From NCBI GenBank assembly GCA_037190845.1, contig JBBCJI010000027.1:47908-111907 (forward strand): a DNA stretch of 64,000 nucleotides, written 5' to 3'. The stretch is from JBEBVQ01 sp037190845. Lineage in GTDB: Bacteria > Bacteroidota > Bacteroidia > Chitinophagales > Chitinophagaceae. The position numbers and the translations under genes were made by a program. The notes beneath the pieces are model-generated. The model saw only the letters and a list, made by a program, of their open reading frames with translations. It was not told the DNA's origin and did no database searches. This document shows, piece after piece, positions 1-9,400 of this stretch (position 1 is its first letter; each line of letters begins with the position of its first letter).

Positions 1-400
1 CAATAGATGGTGACATATAGCTACCGCCATCCCTGATCTCCATAACTGCCTTCAGGAGTTCAAGCAGCGGCGTCCCTTTCAACACGTAACCGGAAGCGCC
101 GGCACAAAGGGATTTAAAAATCCGGTCGCTGTCATTAAATACGGTAAGCATGATAATATCCATGTCCGGATACATGGACTTTGTCTTCTTGATCCCTTCA
201 ATACCACTCATACCGGGCAATCCGATATCACAAAGAATAATCTCCGGCCTGTCTCCCGTTTCATCAATCCGCTGGAAAAACGCCTCCATGCTTCCAACCG
301 ACCATACCTCTGAAACTAACTGCTGGCTACCAAAAAATTCATGCAGATTCTCTCGTACATTTTTCGCGTCCTCAATGATTGCCATCTTCATAATCCTCAT
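1..400 (-). CDS. LuxR/NarL-type response regulator, receiver domain (C-terminal part outside window)
   Basis: Reading the minus strand from the ATG at 400 gives an open frame to the window edge (133 codons) that matches a CheY-like receiver domain: an acidic start (AIIEDA), a phospho-acceptor aspartate in IILCDIGLPGMSG, a Thr in IIMLTVF and a Lys in GYVLKGTP. An in-frame stop lies just upstream of 400; in-frame ATGs at 391 and 385 are alternative starts. The DNA-binding half is missing because the window ends. The gene lies 56 bp downstream of the propeller sensor kinase on the same strand, so it is almost certainly its cognate output regulator. A LuxR-type HTH is inferred from this pairing and is not visible. 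Confidence 0.88.
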   Translation of the reverse strand, partial: MRIMKMAIIEDAKNVRENLHEFFGSQQLVSEVWSVGSMEAFFQRIDETGDRPEIILCDIGLPGMSGIEGIKKTKSMYPDMDIIMLTVFNDSDRIFKSLCAGASGYVLKGTPLLELLKAVMEIRDGGSYMSPSI

Positions 401-456
401 TATTACGGGTTAACCTGCAAAGGTTGTCATTATGGGCTATACTGTCACTACCATTT

Positions 457-3450
457 TCATGGGAGGGGGCCTTTACCTAACCAGAGACTAAATCGTCCTT
501 TTTCACATTGGTACGAAAAACTGCCGCCAATCTTTGACGCTCTCATTTTTATATTTTTCAGGCCCTGCCCGGAAGACCTGTCGGGCGTACATTTCTCAAC
601 CCCGTCATTGACAACTTTCAAATGAAAACCACTCTGGCTGTAATAAAAAGAAATATCCACACTTGTCGCCTGCGCGTGCTTCATAATATTGTGTACTGCT
701 TCCTTGAAAATCAGATATATCTGCTGACGGGTTTCTGCCGGCATTTTCTGTTTATGAGATACTATCTCCGAAGAAAAATTCAGTTCAATATTAGCCGGCA
801 GAAATATTTCTTCTGCATGCTCCCGGATACGATCCGAAAGGCTGCCGGAAAAATCATTCCGTACATCTATAGCCCAGAGAATATCGCTCATGGAAGAGGT
901 TGCATCCTGGCTGAGCGCTACTATTTTATCCAGCTTCTGCTCATTTACCTTACCCACGTTTCCGCTGATCCTGAGATTACCTGAAAACAATGAGATCTCC
1001 GTGAGCAGACTACCCACATCATCATGGAGGTCACTGGCAATCTGTAAGCGCAACCGTTCAAGCGATCTTATATTCCTCAGCTTCACATAGAAGAATAAAA
1101 CGATACCCCCTCCCGTGATCACCAGCAAAAGCGGATAAAACCACCAGGCTTTATATATCGGTTGTTTCACCACCAGATGAAACAACAATTCATTCGCAGC
1201 AGGTGTACCTCCTGCACTTGTGGCTTTTACCTGAATCGTGTATCGCCCATGTGGCATACCACCCAAACGGATCACCGGATTGCCCTGCAGCGCTACCCAA
1301 TCATCAGACAACTCCCGGATACGATATGAAAAATTGTTGTTTTCCGGATCCTTGTAATCACTAAGTCCCAGGTTAAATACCAGCGGCGCATTGGAAGAAT
1401 ACATGACCAATTCCTCTCCTTCTCCTTTAAAATGCTGAATGGAAAGACCTTTCTCTCCTTTCTCAGACCAACCAGAAACCGGTGTCACAAATAAGCGTGG
1501 GACGGAAACTCCGGGATCCGGAATCTGATCCGGATAAAAAGCTACCATACCATTCACGCCGCCAAAATACATCTTACCCGATGATGCCCGATAGAAAGAA
1601 GACTGATTAAACTCATTACTGTTTAACCCTTCCGAAATATAATAGTTGAAAAAAATTCCTTTAGCCTTATTATACCGACTCAAACCATTGTAAGTACTGA
1701 ACCATCGGTTATCGGCAGTATCTGTCAACATACCATATACGATATCACTACATATCCCGTTTGCTCCTTTGTTTAGAATAGTGACGCTGCCGACAGAAAG
1801 ATCAACCACATTGATCCCATTACCGTTTGTACCTATCCACAGTTGTCCATTAGAATCTTCTTCAGCAAAGAAAATATCATTACTGGAAACCGCCGGTTTT
1901 GATTGCATATGGAAATGCTTCAAAACACCTTTTTTGGTATGAATGAGAAAAACCCCATTGTCTGTAGACACCCACAACTTCTCCGGATGGGCTGCTCTGG
2001 AAATATAACGAACCATTCGCTTGCCAATATTGTATTTATCCTTCCGATGATGTACAATAGCCCCGCTGGATAAATCGTAACTCACCAGACCATTGTTGGA
2101 GCCAATCCAGATTATGCCCGCTTCGTCACGACATAGTGCGTAGGTTCTTGTAACATTTTTCAAAATTGCCCGATTATAAAAATCAATTTCAAACTTCTTC
2201 TTTTTTTTATCAAATCTGTAAAATTGCATAAAATGGGATGCCACGTAAATATATCCGTCACCTCCATCCAATAATGCAAATGGTGTGGCAGGGATTTTCA
2301 TCTCATTGTAATCAATTATTTCATACCGTTGCCATTTCCCCAGAAGAGTAGAAAAATAATATAGTCCAAATCCACCGCCAGCCCATAAATCCCCATTGAC
2401 ATCTGCTATCATGCCACGCATAGTAGCAGGCGGAGACTGATCAGGCAATATCCGTTCAAACAGCGCTGCATCCTGCCTGATCTTAATAATACCACTGGTG
2501 GATCCAATCCATAAGATCTCCTCTTCATCCTGAAAAACACATAAAAAACGTGCATGAATGTTTGAAGAAAGTAAATTTTGACTGGCTATATCATTTATAT
2601 GTCCCGTACGTAAGTCTACAGATAACAGGTGACCCGGCCCGTTTGAAACATGTAATAGTTCCCCGCGAATATTCATTAAAGGTTCACCCGACCACCCATG
2701 CCTCTCTGGCATCATTCCGGATATATGATACTCCATTTCATTCCGATCATAAAAAAAAGACAAACGGTTCCTGTATGCAATAAAAACAGAGTCTCCATAA
2801 TTTTTCGTAAAAAAAGGAACATCATCATACTTATAGCTTACTGATATTGTATCCACCATCCCGGATAACAACGATAACCGGAACAAGCCTGAAGAATAAT
2901 AAGTGCAGAACAAGAGTGAAGAGTCTGTTTCCCAGGCGAGATCCCTTGCATATAACCCAATACGCTCACTTTCGTTCCGCAGCCTGTATACTAAACGTAC
3001 ATTCTTTGCTGTCTGATCTACAACAGCAATCTCGCCGGTCTGGTATGCCACATAGACCGTCTTGTCCGGAGCTGTTAATAACGCAGTGATACGTCCGCCG
3101 TTCCACTCCTCCGTTGCTCCCAGATACCTGAGACACCCTCCATCTTCAATAACATACAACCCCTTATCCGTACCAATCCATATCTTATTTATGACCTCCT
3201 GATATTCCAGATGTGTAATGATCAGCTTACTGAGTTCAGGATAAGGCCGGGTAAAATTATACCCGTCATACATATTCAAACCATTTGCCGTGCCGATCCA
3301 CATCAAACCATCACGGCTTTTTATGATCCCGGTAATATGGTCATTCGATAACCCGTCTGACTTATTAAGCACCTCAACTTTTGCATGAAGTACCGGCATG
3401 TTAAGCACAAGCAAAAAAATACACCAGACCCAATTCTTTACATGTATCAT
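457..3450 (-). CDS. Two-component regulator propeller sensor histidine kinase
   Basis: This is a membrane sensor kinase of the Bacteroidota propeller type. After a signal peptide (start at the ATG at 3450, giving a hydrophobic WCIFLLVLNMPVLHAK leader; an in-frame ATG at 3492 would add 14 residues) come many repeats of the WIGT.NGL type (Reg_prop beta-propeller, roughly residues 30-670), a Y_Y_Y domain, one transmembrane segment (YPLLLVITGGGIVLFF) and a HisKA_3 dimerisation domain with the phospho-acceptor His in SDLHDDVG. The HATPase domain has an N-box (EAVHNIMKHA) and a G-box (GQGLKNIKMRA). About 997 residues. It lacks the fused AraC and receiver domains of classical hybrid two-component systems, so it should phosphorylate the separate regulator encoded 56 bp downstream. 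In polysaccharide-degrading relatives such sensors detect glycans; no carbohydrate genes lie nearby, so the ligand is unknown. Confidence 0.95.
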   Translation of the reverse strand: MIHVKNWVWCIFLLVLNMPVLHAKVEVLNKSDGLSNDHITGIIKSRDGLMWIGTANGLNMYDGYNFTRPYPELSKLIITHLEYQEVINKIWIGTDKGLYVIEDGGCLRYLGATEEWNGGRITALLTAPDKTVYVAYQTGEIAVVDQTAKNVRLVYRLRNESERIGLYARDLAWETDSSLLFCTYYSSGLFRLSLLSGMVDTISVSYKYDDVPFFTKNYGDSVFIAYRNRLSFFYDRNEMEYHISGMMPERHGWSGEPLMNIRGELLHVSNGPGHLLSVDLRTGHINDIASQNLLSSNIHARFLCVFQDEEEILWIGSTSGIIKIRQDAALFERILPDQSPPATMRGMIADVNGDLWAGGGFGLYYFSTLLGKWQRYEIIDYNEMKIPATPFALLDGGDGYIYVASHFMQFYRFDKKKKKFEIDFYNRAILKNVTRTYALCRDEAGIIWIGSNNGLVSYDLSSGAIVHHRKDKYNIGKRMVRYISRAAHPEKLWVSTDNGVFLIHTKKGVLKHFHMQSKPAVSSNDIFFAEEDSNGQLWIGTNGNGINVVDLSVGSVTILNKGANGICSDIVYGMLTDTADNRWFSTYNGLSRYNKAKGIFFNYYISEGLNSNEFNQSSFYRASSGKMYFGGVNGMVAFYPDQIPDPGVSVPRLFVTPVSGWSEKGEKGLSIQHFKGEGEELVMYSSNAPLVFNLGLSDYKDPENNNFSYRIRELSDDWVALQGNPVIRLGGMPHGRYTIQVKATSAGGTPAANELLFHLVVKQPIYKAWWFYPLLLVITGGGIVLFFYVKLRNIRSLERLRLQIASDLHDDVGSLLTEISLFSGNLRISGNVGKVNEQKLDKIVALSQDATSSMSDILWAIDVRNDFSGSLSDRIREHAEEIFLPANIELNFSSEIVSHKQKMPAETRQQIYLIFKEAVHNIMKHAQATSVDISFYYSQSGFHLKVVNDGVEKCTPDRSSGQGLKNIKMRASKIGGSFSYQCEKGRFSLWLGKGPLP

Positions 3451-3622
3451 TTTGTCAAACGGAAACGATTTTGAAAAAGAGAGAAAAGCCAATTTAAAAC
3501 TTTTTAAAAATAAAAGACAAAAAATTAAATATTGGCATATATACCATTATCTGAATTGCTCCATTATTCCAAATAAAATTGTTAAAAATAGTACCTTGCA
3601 TTATAAAGTACCATACTTAACC

Positions 3623-3630
3623 TATATTTG
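3623..3630 (+). promoter_or_regulatory. Bacteroidota -7 box (TATATTTG) of the padR-pspC operon
   Basis: TATATTTG matches the Bacteroidota -7 consensus TAnnTTTG and ends 17 bp before the ATG of the PadR gene. A TTG at 3596-3598 is a possible -33 element but sits 24 bp away, longer than the usual 19-21. Confidence 0.6.
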
Positions 3631-3647
3631 CATCACAAATTACAGGC

Positions 3648-3977
3648 ATGACCATTGGCAATACAGAATCCCAGATGCGCAAAGGGCTGCTTGAACTGTG
3701 TATTCTGGGCATCATACGAAAAGAAAAAGAAGCCTATCCGAGCGATATTCTGGAACAATTAAAAATGGCCAGAATGGTGGTATTGGAAGGCACGCTATAT
3801 CCACTGCTTACCCGTCTTAAAAATGCCGGCATGCTGGATTACCGATGGGAAGAATCTCCTTCCGGCCCACCCCGCAAGTATTATTCTCTGACCAAAAGCG
3901 GACTAAAATTCTATATGCAACTCCATACCGCGTGGCAGGAATTACGTCATACTATTGATCACATTACCGAACCATAA
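3648..3977 (+). CDS. PadR family transcriptional regulator
   Basis: A 109-residue one-domain protein with the PadR winged-helix layout: MRKGLLELCILGII (helix 1), SDILEQL, EGTLYPLLTRLKNAGML (recognition helix region) and the wing GPPRKYYSLTKSGL. PadR proteins are usually dimeric repressors that respond to small molecules. It lies 14 bp upstream of the PspC gene on the same strand. This PadR-PspC pairing is frequent in Bacteroidota and suggests that PadR controls its own envelope-stress operon. Length is normal for the small PadR-s subgroup. The effector is unknown. Confidence 0.94.
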   Translation: MTIGNTESQMRKGLLELCILGIIRKEKEAYPSDILEQLKMARMVVLEGTLYPLLTRLKNAGMLDYRWEESPSGPPRKYYSLTKSGLKFYMQLHTAWQELRHTIDHITEP

Positions 3978-3991
3978 CAAAAACTGTTATT

Positions 3992-4663
3992 ATGCAACGC
4001 ATCATCCAGATTAACATAGCAGGCCGTCTGATTCCGATAGAAGAAGATGCTTACCAGTCACTCAAAGCGTATATCGCATCACTCGAACAACAGTTCGCTA
4101 ATGAAGAAGGAAAAGACGAAATCATTCAGGATATCGAATACCGTATAGCGGAACTTTTCAGCTTCCGGCTCCAAACCGGGGCCCCCGCGATTGACCTGGC
4201 CGATGTACGGAAAGTGATCGAAACGCTCGGACCGGCGCACGACCTGGGCGATCATAACAATTATATAAACCCCAATGTGCCGGCACATTATACCAACAAA
4301 CAGAGGGAGGAAAAGACAGATACTACCAAAGCGGGAAGAAAGCTATACCGCAATCCCCACAACAGGATGCTGGGCGGAGTATGCGGTGGAATCGGCCGGT
4401 ATTTCGACATTGATCCGGTGATCATACGACTAATTTTTGCTCTGTTTTTCATATTTGCAGGCGCAGGATTGCTGGTATATATTGTTGCATGGATCGTCAT
4501 ACCTGTAGCCAAAACACCACAGCAACTGGAAGAGATGCATTCAGGCAATCCTGTCAGTATTCACGACATGGCGCAAAACATGAGCGAAGAACTACATGAG
4601 CTGAAGAAACGTGGAGAAAAAATGAGCCGTGAATTGCGGGATTTTTTCAGCAGGAAAAAATAG
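3992..4663 (+). CDS. PspC domain-containing membrane protein
   Basis: A 223-residue protein. Residues about 1-75 are a soluble N-terminal region typical of Bacteroidota PspC proteins. Residues about 112-170 are the PspC domain (RNPHNRMLGGVCGGIGRYF, then a single hydrophobic segment LIFALFFIFAGAGLLVYIVAWIVIP). The tail is charged and coiled-coil-like (ELHELKKRGEKMSRELRDFF). In enterobacteria PspC is an inner-membrane part of the phage-shock envelope stress response; in Bacteroidota the partners differ and no pspA or pspB is seen here. It is co-transcribed with the PadR regulator. A miniature repeat element begins 20 bp after the stop. Confidence 0.92.
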   Translation: MQRIIQINIAGRLIPIEEDAYQSLKAYIASLEQQFANEEGKDEIIQDIEYRIAELFSFRLQTGAPAIDLADVRKVIETLGPAHDLGDHNNYINPNVPAHYTNKQREEKTDTTKAGRKLYRNPHNRMLGGVCGGIGRYFDIDPVIIRLIFALFFIFAGAGLLVYIVAWIVIPVAKTPQQLEEMHSGNPVSIHDMAQNMSEELHELKKRGEKMSRELRDFFSRKK

Positions 4664-4683
4664 CACACATTATCACAAAATCC

Positions 4684-5166
4684 GGGTGCAATTCAAATCA
4701 TCGATCCGGCCTATAATCGGTTGCATGGATCAATCAGAAGGGTTGACAAGACCTTAAAACGTTCACCAGTGAACAGCATACATCATAGTTCTGCTCCGCT
4801 ACCATTGAAGTACGTTGCAATTTAATGGTGAGCAACACCCCTCTCTGTCTCCCCTCAATGGGAGACGATCACTTTGTAGCCATCGACGTACTTCTGCTCG
4901 TGCCACGATGTGATCATCCCTCATCGAGGAGGGAATGAGGGAGGTGTTCCTTACACTATGAAAACTTCATTGCCTTTCCTATATATCCTCACCGTCATTC
5001 TTATTATTGTTTAGCTGAGCAAAATAAGGACTGCCCATGACAGTTTATGTTCTCATTAACATCGAAATTGAAGAGGGATTTGTTCATACAGGTCCTGTTT
5101 TACAATCCTGCATCAGCAACTTCTCTTATATCTTGTCATTGGGTAGCTAAAATTTGAATTGCGCCC
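4684..5166. mobile_element. MITE-like element copy 1, degenerate, bounded by GGGYGCAATTCAAAT inverted ends
   Basis: The left end (4684-4698) reads GGGTGCAATTCAAAT. The right end (5152-5166) read on the minus strand is GGGCGCAATTCAAAT, 14 of 15 identical. The same 15-mer forms the ends of the element at 18389-18805. The 483-bp interior has no plausible gene and is unrelated to that of copy 2, apart from also folding into a long hairpin (4828-4957). The 8 bp beside each end do not match, so no target duplication is visible; this copy is probably old or rearranged. Confidence 0.6.
4828..4957. repeat. Long imperfect inverted repeat (hairpin) inside the miniature element
   Basis: The arm at about 4828-4875 (GTGAGCAACACCCCTC...GAGACGATCAC) is imperfectly complementary to about 4908-4957 (TGTGATCATCCCTC...GTGTTCCTTACAC). 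The strand would fold into a hairpin of roughly 45 bp with mismatches and a ~30-nt loop. No coding content is seen. Confidence 0.55.
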
Positions 5167-5230
5167 TCCACCTGTTATATTTTGTGACCAAACAGGCTTA
5201 ACTTTAGACAGTAAAAAAACTGTTCTTGCA

Positions 5231-5566
5231 ATGCCTTACACAGAAGAACCCATGGTAAACGTGATTGCCATATTAAGGACACGAGGATACACCGAAAACT
5301 TTAACCTGCTGGAAGAAAACCTGTCTTACAAAAAAGGCGGAGAGCCCGTAGATCTTAACGATATTGTTATTGATAAAACATACCGTTTTTCCGGTATGAA
5401 TGATGTGGCAGACGAAGCCATCTTATATGCCATGACACATAAAAAAGACGGGGTAAAAGGAATATTCGTGAATGGTTACGGTATTTATTCCGACGAAGGC
5501 GCAAACCGCGTAATCAATCAAATTGAAGTACATGAAGATGATAATGACGAGTGGCTAAAACCCTGA
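5231..5566 (+). CDS. Small conserved hypothetical protein (family often labelled phosphoribosylpyrophosphate synthetase)
   Basis: About 111 residues from the ATG at 5231. It resembles a short Bacteroidota family that databases often label phosphoribosylpyrophosphate synthetase, although it has no PRPP synthase fold-length or catalytic motifs. Recognisable pieces are RTRGYTENFNLLEENLSY, TYRFSGMNDVADEAILYAMT and GVKGIFVNGYGIYSDE. The frame stays open upstream to a TTG at 5159 inside the miniature element's right end, but the first 24 codons look non-coding, so the ATG is preferred. Its stop abuts the stop of the convergent AraC gene (5567). Function unknown. Confidence 0.8.
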   Translation: MPYTEEPMVNVIAILRTRGYTENFNLLEENLSYKKGGEPVDLNDIVIDKTYRFSGMNDVADEAILYAMTHKKDGVKGIFVNGYGIYSDEGANRVINQIEVHEDDNDEWLKP

Positions 5567-6424
5567 TTACTTCAGCAACTCACACGGCTTGAGACCGGTG
5601 GCCTTCTTAAATGCCGTACTGAAATGTGAAATACTGCTGAAACCAAGCTCTGCAGCAACATCCGATACGGAATAGCCCGGCTGTGCAAGCAATTGTTTTG
5701 CCTTGCTGATTCGGAGTTCACGCTGGTATTCGTGAATCGTCTTACCGGTCAATGCCTTAAAACCTTTTTTCAAATAACATTCATTCATGGCTACCTTACG
5801 GGAAAGTTCCTTGATCGTAAGTGATTGCTCATACTGCGTATCAAGTATATGCCTTGCTTCGGATATTTTTTCGCGTTCGCTGTCATAAGCCAGAAAGCGG
5901 CAGGCGGGTACCGGACAAGTATCAAAAGGAACAAGTATTTTTTCAAGTGCTCGCCGTAAGAGGTGCAAGGCCAATTCCGTCTGATGCAGAGACTGCAAAA
6001 ATCCGGTGATCGCCCTGGTTTCTTTCAACTGGCTTAGCAATGATTCCGTCTGCGTACAAATGGAAAATTGCTGTTCCGTGGTCTTATCGAACCTGAACGG
6101 TACATGTGCGACCAGGGTTTCGGGCGGATACTGATCAAAAAAAGACGGCTGGAAATGCAGCCAGTACACCCGGGCAGTTTCTGAAGGAAACTCGTTATGC
6201 TTCAGATAGAGCAATTGTACGCTAAACTGATGATCATCAATCGGAAAGAGATACAGACGACCATGTTCCTCCGGCAGATGCCGGTCTGCGAACCCAATCT
6301 CCATTTGCTCGACGTGGATGATCTGGCTCACCAGTAAAACATCACGTTGTATTACCTGCGCATCCTGACCCAGGAAACGTCCCAGCGGGGAATTGGTTTG
6401 ATGTGTATTCTTTACCAGCGTCAC
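5567..6424 (-). CDS. AraC family transcriptional regulator
   Basis: A 285-residue regulator. The C-terminal ~95 residues are a two-HTH AraC domain: LTIKELSRKVAMNECYLKKGF (first HTH), then VSDVAAELGFSSISHFSTAF and the signature end KKATGLKPCELL (second HTH). The N-terminal ~180 residues are a variable effector domain with no recognised motif. The start is a GTG at 6424; no good ATG follows until the middle of the N-domain. A near -7 box on the minus strand (TAACTTCG, 6430-6437) is only 5 bp upstream, which would give an almost leaderless mRNA, so the start is uncertain. It may control a target elsewhere; the neighbours are the convergent small gene and the macroglobulin gene downstream. Confidence 0.92.
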   Translation of the reverse strand: MTLVKNTHQTNSPLGRFLGQDAQVIQRDVLLVSQIIHVEQMEIGFADRHLPEEHGRLYLFPIDDHQFSVQLLYLKHNEFPSETARVYWLHFQPSFFDQYPPETLVAHVPFRFDKTTEQQFSICTQTESLLSQLKETRAITGFLQSLHQTELALHLLRRALEKILVPFDTCPVPACRFLAYDSEREKISEARHILDTQYEQSLTIKELSRKVAMNECYLKKGFKALTGKTIHEYQRELRISKAKQLLAQPGYSVSDVAAELGFSSISHFSTAFKKATGLKPCELLK

Positions 6425-6496
6425 GGACGCGAAGTTACATCAATATACCTTAAAACGATCTCATCCCGGGCACGTCCTATTGTCATAAAAATGTCA

Positions 6497-9400
6497 TTAT
6501 TCAACCTGAACCCTAAGGCCCTTGCTATGACTGGAAAATTCAGGTGCATACATACATTGCAGGGTTGCAATACCCACTGAAAATGATCCTTTATTTGTTA
6601 CGAACATAGGATATTCAAAAACATATTTCCCCTTCCGCAGATAGCTGATAAAGAAATTGGAAGAAATATCACCGGTACTTTCATAATACCCCAGCCCACC
6701 CTGCCAGCGATAGCCGCTCAGGACATTTACAGGTTCGAAACCGGCCCCTCTCATATCTTTCAGATGCACATACTCCATATCCCGGTCGGATATAATTTCA
6801 ATCCTTGAAATCAGCTTATCCCCAACACGAAGTTTTGTTTTTTCTGTAACAAGCTCCAGCACCGGCCCCTTGTCCGTACTCCGTGTTACAAACAATTGTT
6901 TTCGTATTTCGAGTGAATGGGCAGCCGGTGTTATCTCCTCGAGGTTTTCAAAATACTGCCAGTACACAGCTCCATAGGAAGCTATTCCCGATGGCACATC
7001 TTTTCCCTGATCTTTTCCCGGCGCCGTGGAAATCGTAATATTACCCATATCCGGCACGATCTGTTCACGGCCATAAGCCGTTTTGAAATACCCCGAACCA
7101 GCCTCCTGTTTTTGTGCAGTACTGCTGATCTCTTCCGCCCCGAGCCTGATGGTCACTTCTGGCGCATAGGTAAGCCATTGTGTGCCTTGCAACAGGAAAG
7201 CATAACATGCATCTGCCGTAGCTTTTGTTGTATGCCAGTTCTGTGTCTGTTTCTGTTTCAGCAGCCACCGGCGCATACCATCTATATACTCCGTATCACG
7301 GGCAACTTCAGCAAAACATTCGACCAGCAAAGCCTGAGCCTCAACAGGCGCTTCGTGCCACCACCAACTGCGCCCTGTTTGCAGCCAGTAAATCCCCATC
7401 TCTTCATTCCTGATGGCGGTTTCCCTCAGCGACTGAAGGATAACCGACGCTATTTGTACATCACCATCACGATGTAGTGACAGTGCGATCATACCTTTCA
7501 TATAGGCATTAAAAGAAGACCAGTATTTAGCTGCCTGTTTTTTATAATAATCCACAGCAGCCTTTGTCTCTTTATCCTGTATCTGCCGGTCAGTAAAAAA
7601 GCTGCGCATATACAAATACTGTATCTGCAATACACCGACCTGCTGATCATCCAACTTCGCCTTAGACCGTTGCAGACGTTTGTAATCCTCAAGTATCTGG
7701 CGGTCGAGCCAGGAAGTTGTTTGTGTTACAATACCTTCCGATTGCCTGGTATGAACACCCAGATGGCGCAGTCTGCCGATACCGGTTGTGATATACTGCG
7801 TAATGTAACGGTCGGGATGGTTACTCCCCGAAAACCAGGGAAATGCCCCTTCCGGTAAGATCATCTTATTCAGTTTAGCCACCGCAGCGTCAAGATTGCG
7901 ACTTAATTTATGCGTTTCGAAAAGCAGGGCAATACGTTTTTTCTGCTCCGTTTCATTTTGCGCTTCGAGTAACCAGGGCGTTTCCTCCAGCAAGGCTGTT
8001 TTCAGTTCCTGATTCTTCTCAAGATCAGACAAGAGCGCCATTGTATCTGCTGTCTTCCATTCATCAAATACTTTTTTCACCCCCGGCGCTTTATTAACAA
8101 TATGTCCGGCCAATGCGTTGGCGTAGTACCGGTTGAATATCTGTTCGGCACATTCATGGGGATATTCTGCCAGATAAGGCAAAGCCTGTACGACATACCA
8201 GGCGGGATTGCCCGTGAACTCTACTGTAACACGATGCTGTGCCAGGGTATTGCTGCCCCCCGACTGCAACAGTTTATCAAAACGGAATGACTTTGTACCA
8301 TAGCCGTTTATCCAGAGCGGTGTAGTTTCCGTTACCATCATCCGGTTGCTCACCACCGGAAGTATATGAGACTCTCCATCTGTAAAATTCCCTGCGCGAG
8401 CCGATATCCGCACTGTTACCGGTTGATAAAGGCTTTCCGGCACATAGACCTCCCAGGATACAGATGCGCTGCCCCCCGGTCCTACGCGGAAAGGCTGGTC
8501 CGTCTGCTGCAAACGAAATGGCAGCGTCAACTCCTTACCGGTAAAAGCATCTGTAAGCATCAGCCAGGCAGTACCATTGAGTACATCATCAGTCAGATTA
8601 CTGATTTTCGAAGAGATGATCATTTTGTCGCCCTGCCGGAAGAAACGTGGCAGGCCCGGTGTTACCATCAGGTCTTTTTGTGTTTTCACACGCCCCTCGA
8701 ATGTTCCAATCTTCATATCAGGCGTATGAGCCACACTCAGCAACTTCCATTCGGTAAGCGCTTCCGGCATCGTAAAGGACATACGGATATTGCCGTCTTT
8801 ATCTGTTTTGATATCCGGGAAAAAGAATGCAGTCTCATTCAGATTCGTACGTACATCTGTCTGCGGGGGAGCCGAAGCCTCACCGGCATTTCCGGCAGCA
8901 AGCGATACAAGTGCCTCTTGCTGCACAGCTTCAGACTCTGCAGCCTGATCGCTAAGCACCTCTTCCCTGTTTGCCATAAGCTTTGGCGCCGCAGACATCA
9001 CCTTGGAGGCTACGCCACGTGTCCTGTACCCATAATAATAGCGGGAAGTGATTTCCATCAAACGGTCGTATCGTTTTGTGAAAATTTCCGGCGCCACTTC
9101 CGTACGTCCGCCAACAGAGATACCGGAAGCCGCACCAAAACCATATTTCCCCCAATTCACATACTTGTAGTTCTGCGGGTACAATCCGGAAAAACTCCAG
9201 CCATGTGGCTTAAACATATCCAGCGAAGCATCGTATAAGGCGGCAGCCATTTCTGCCGCTACGACCTCCTTCTTATCGCCACGTACCGTAAGCGTCCATG
9301 TTTCTTTTGCACCAGGCTCCAGTTTATCCCTGTGCGTTTCCCATGCAATATCAAGTTCTTTATTCTTCCATGGCACCGGCAGAAAAACAGATTCCTCATA

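Noticed and set aside
5159..5230. N-terminal extension of the small gene from TTG at 5159
   Set aside because: It would begin inside the miniature element end and has no similarity to the family; ATG at 5231 is better.
8366..9238. 290-codon plus-strand frame inside the macroglobulin gene
   Set aside because: It is antisense to a convincing A2M domain region and its product is low-complexity and Arg/His/Cys-rich with no motif.
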